Shown here piece by piece: positions 5,459 through 5,549 of a stretch of DNA of 5,549 nt. Position 1 is the stretch's first letter. Every line of letters begins with the position of its first letter. The DNA lies in contig CAAGIU010000210.1 in NCBI GenBank assembly GCA_900770015.1, positions 1-5,549 of the forward strand. Reading direction: 5' to 3'. The notes beneath the pieces are model-generated. The model was not told where the DNA came from. It worked only from the letters and a program-made list of their open reading frames with translations, and made no database searches. Origin of the DNA: an uncultured Oscillospiraceae bacterium (GTDB taxonomy: Bacteria; Bacillota_A; Clostridia; Oscillospirales; Oscillospiraceae). Made by a program: the position numbers and the translations under genes.

Positions 5459-5506
5459 GGCTCTCCCTTTGGGAGAGCTGTCAGCCGAACAGGCTGACTG
5501 AGAGGG
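5459..5506 (+). repeat. Double-hairpin intergenic repeat, copy C
   Basis: Same design as copy A: GCTCTCCC (5460-5467), loop TTT, GGGAGAGC (5471-5478), then GTCAGCC (5480-5486), loop GAACA, GGCTGAC (5492-5498), then TGAGAGGG. Relative to copy A the first stem has two base-pair swaps (C-G to T-A and T-A to C-G), so the stem stays perfect. The remaining bases to the window end (5507-5549) show nothing recognisable. Confidence 0.8.
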
Positions 5507-5549
5507 TACTCCGTTTGAGGATTGGAAGCGTGTATTGGAGCGCGGGACC

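Overview
The window looks like chromosomal DNA from a moderately GC-rich Gram-positive gut-type Clostridia, most likely Oscillospiraceae/Ruminococcaceae. This rests on three things: strong AGGAG-type ribosome binding sites, sigma-A type promoters, and copies of a GGCTCCCTC...GTCAGCC-GAA-GGCTGAC double-hairpin intergenic repeat that I associate with Faecalibacterium-like genomes. The assignment is an inference from sequence style; no rRNA or marker gene is present.

Layout from left to right. Positions 1-284 are non-coding and hold two head-to-head copies of the double-hairpin repeat (40-92 and 142-192), a short AAATTGTA-type palindrome (232-251) and a weak hairpin just after the operon. Positions 285-4182 are a tight four-gene operon on the minus strand, transcribed right to left. 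It encodes UDP-galactopyranose mutase (glf), a GT2 glycosyltransferase, a GT4 glycosyltransferase and a second GT2 glycosyltransferase, with gaps of 2, 3 and 11 bases. Positions 4183-4651 are a divergent control region. It has a good minus-strand promoter for glf, a very good plus-strand promoter, short direct repeats between them, and a leader of about 200 nt full of hairpins ahead of the plus-strand gene. Positions 4652-5353 encode a 233-residue membrane-anchored protein with a charged repeat-containing N-terminus and an extracytoplasmic domain that looks like a divergent SleB-type cell-wall hydrolase. A strong terminator follows at 5361-5385. The right end carries another AAATTGTA-type motif and a third repeat copy (5459-5506).

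How the genes may work together: Glf makes UDP-galactofuranose from UDP-galactopyranose. The three transferases probably build a galactofuranose-containing glycan on a carrier at the inner face of the membrane. No initiating transferase, flippase, polymerase or ligase is in the window, so the product must enter a pathway encoded elsewhere. The divergent gene is also an envelope protein, so the pair may share an envelope role, but nothing in the sequence proves this.

The points most worth a second look are the repeats. They keep their stems through paired base changes and bracket the whole island, and they are associated with a shared AAATTGTA motif at both gene-block ends. The SleB-like protein also deserves checking, because the usual catalytic glutamate appears to be missing.
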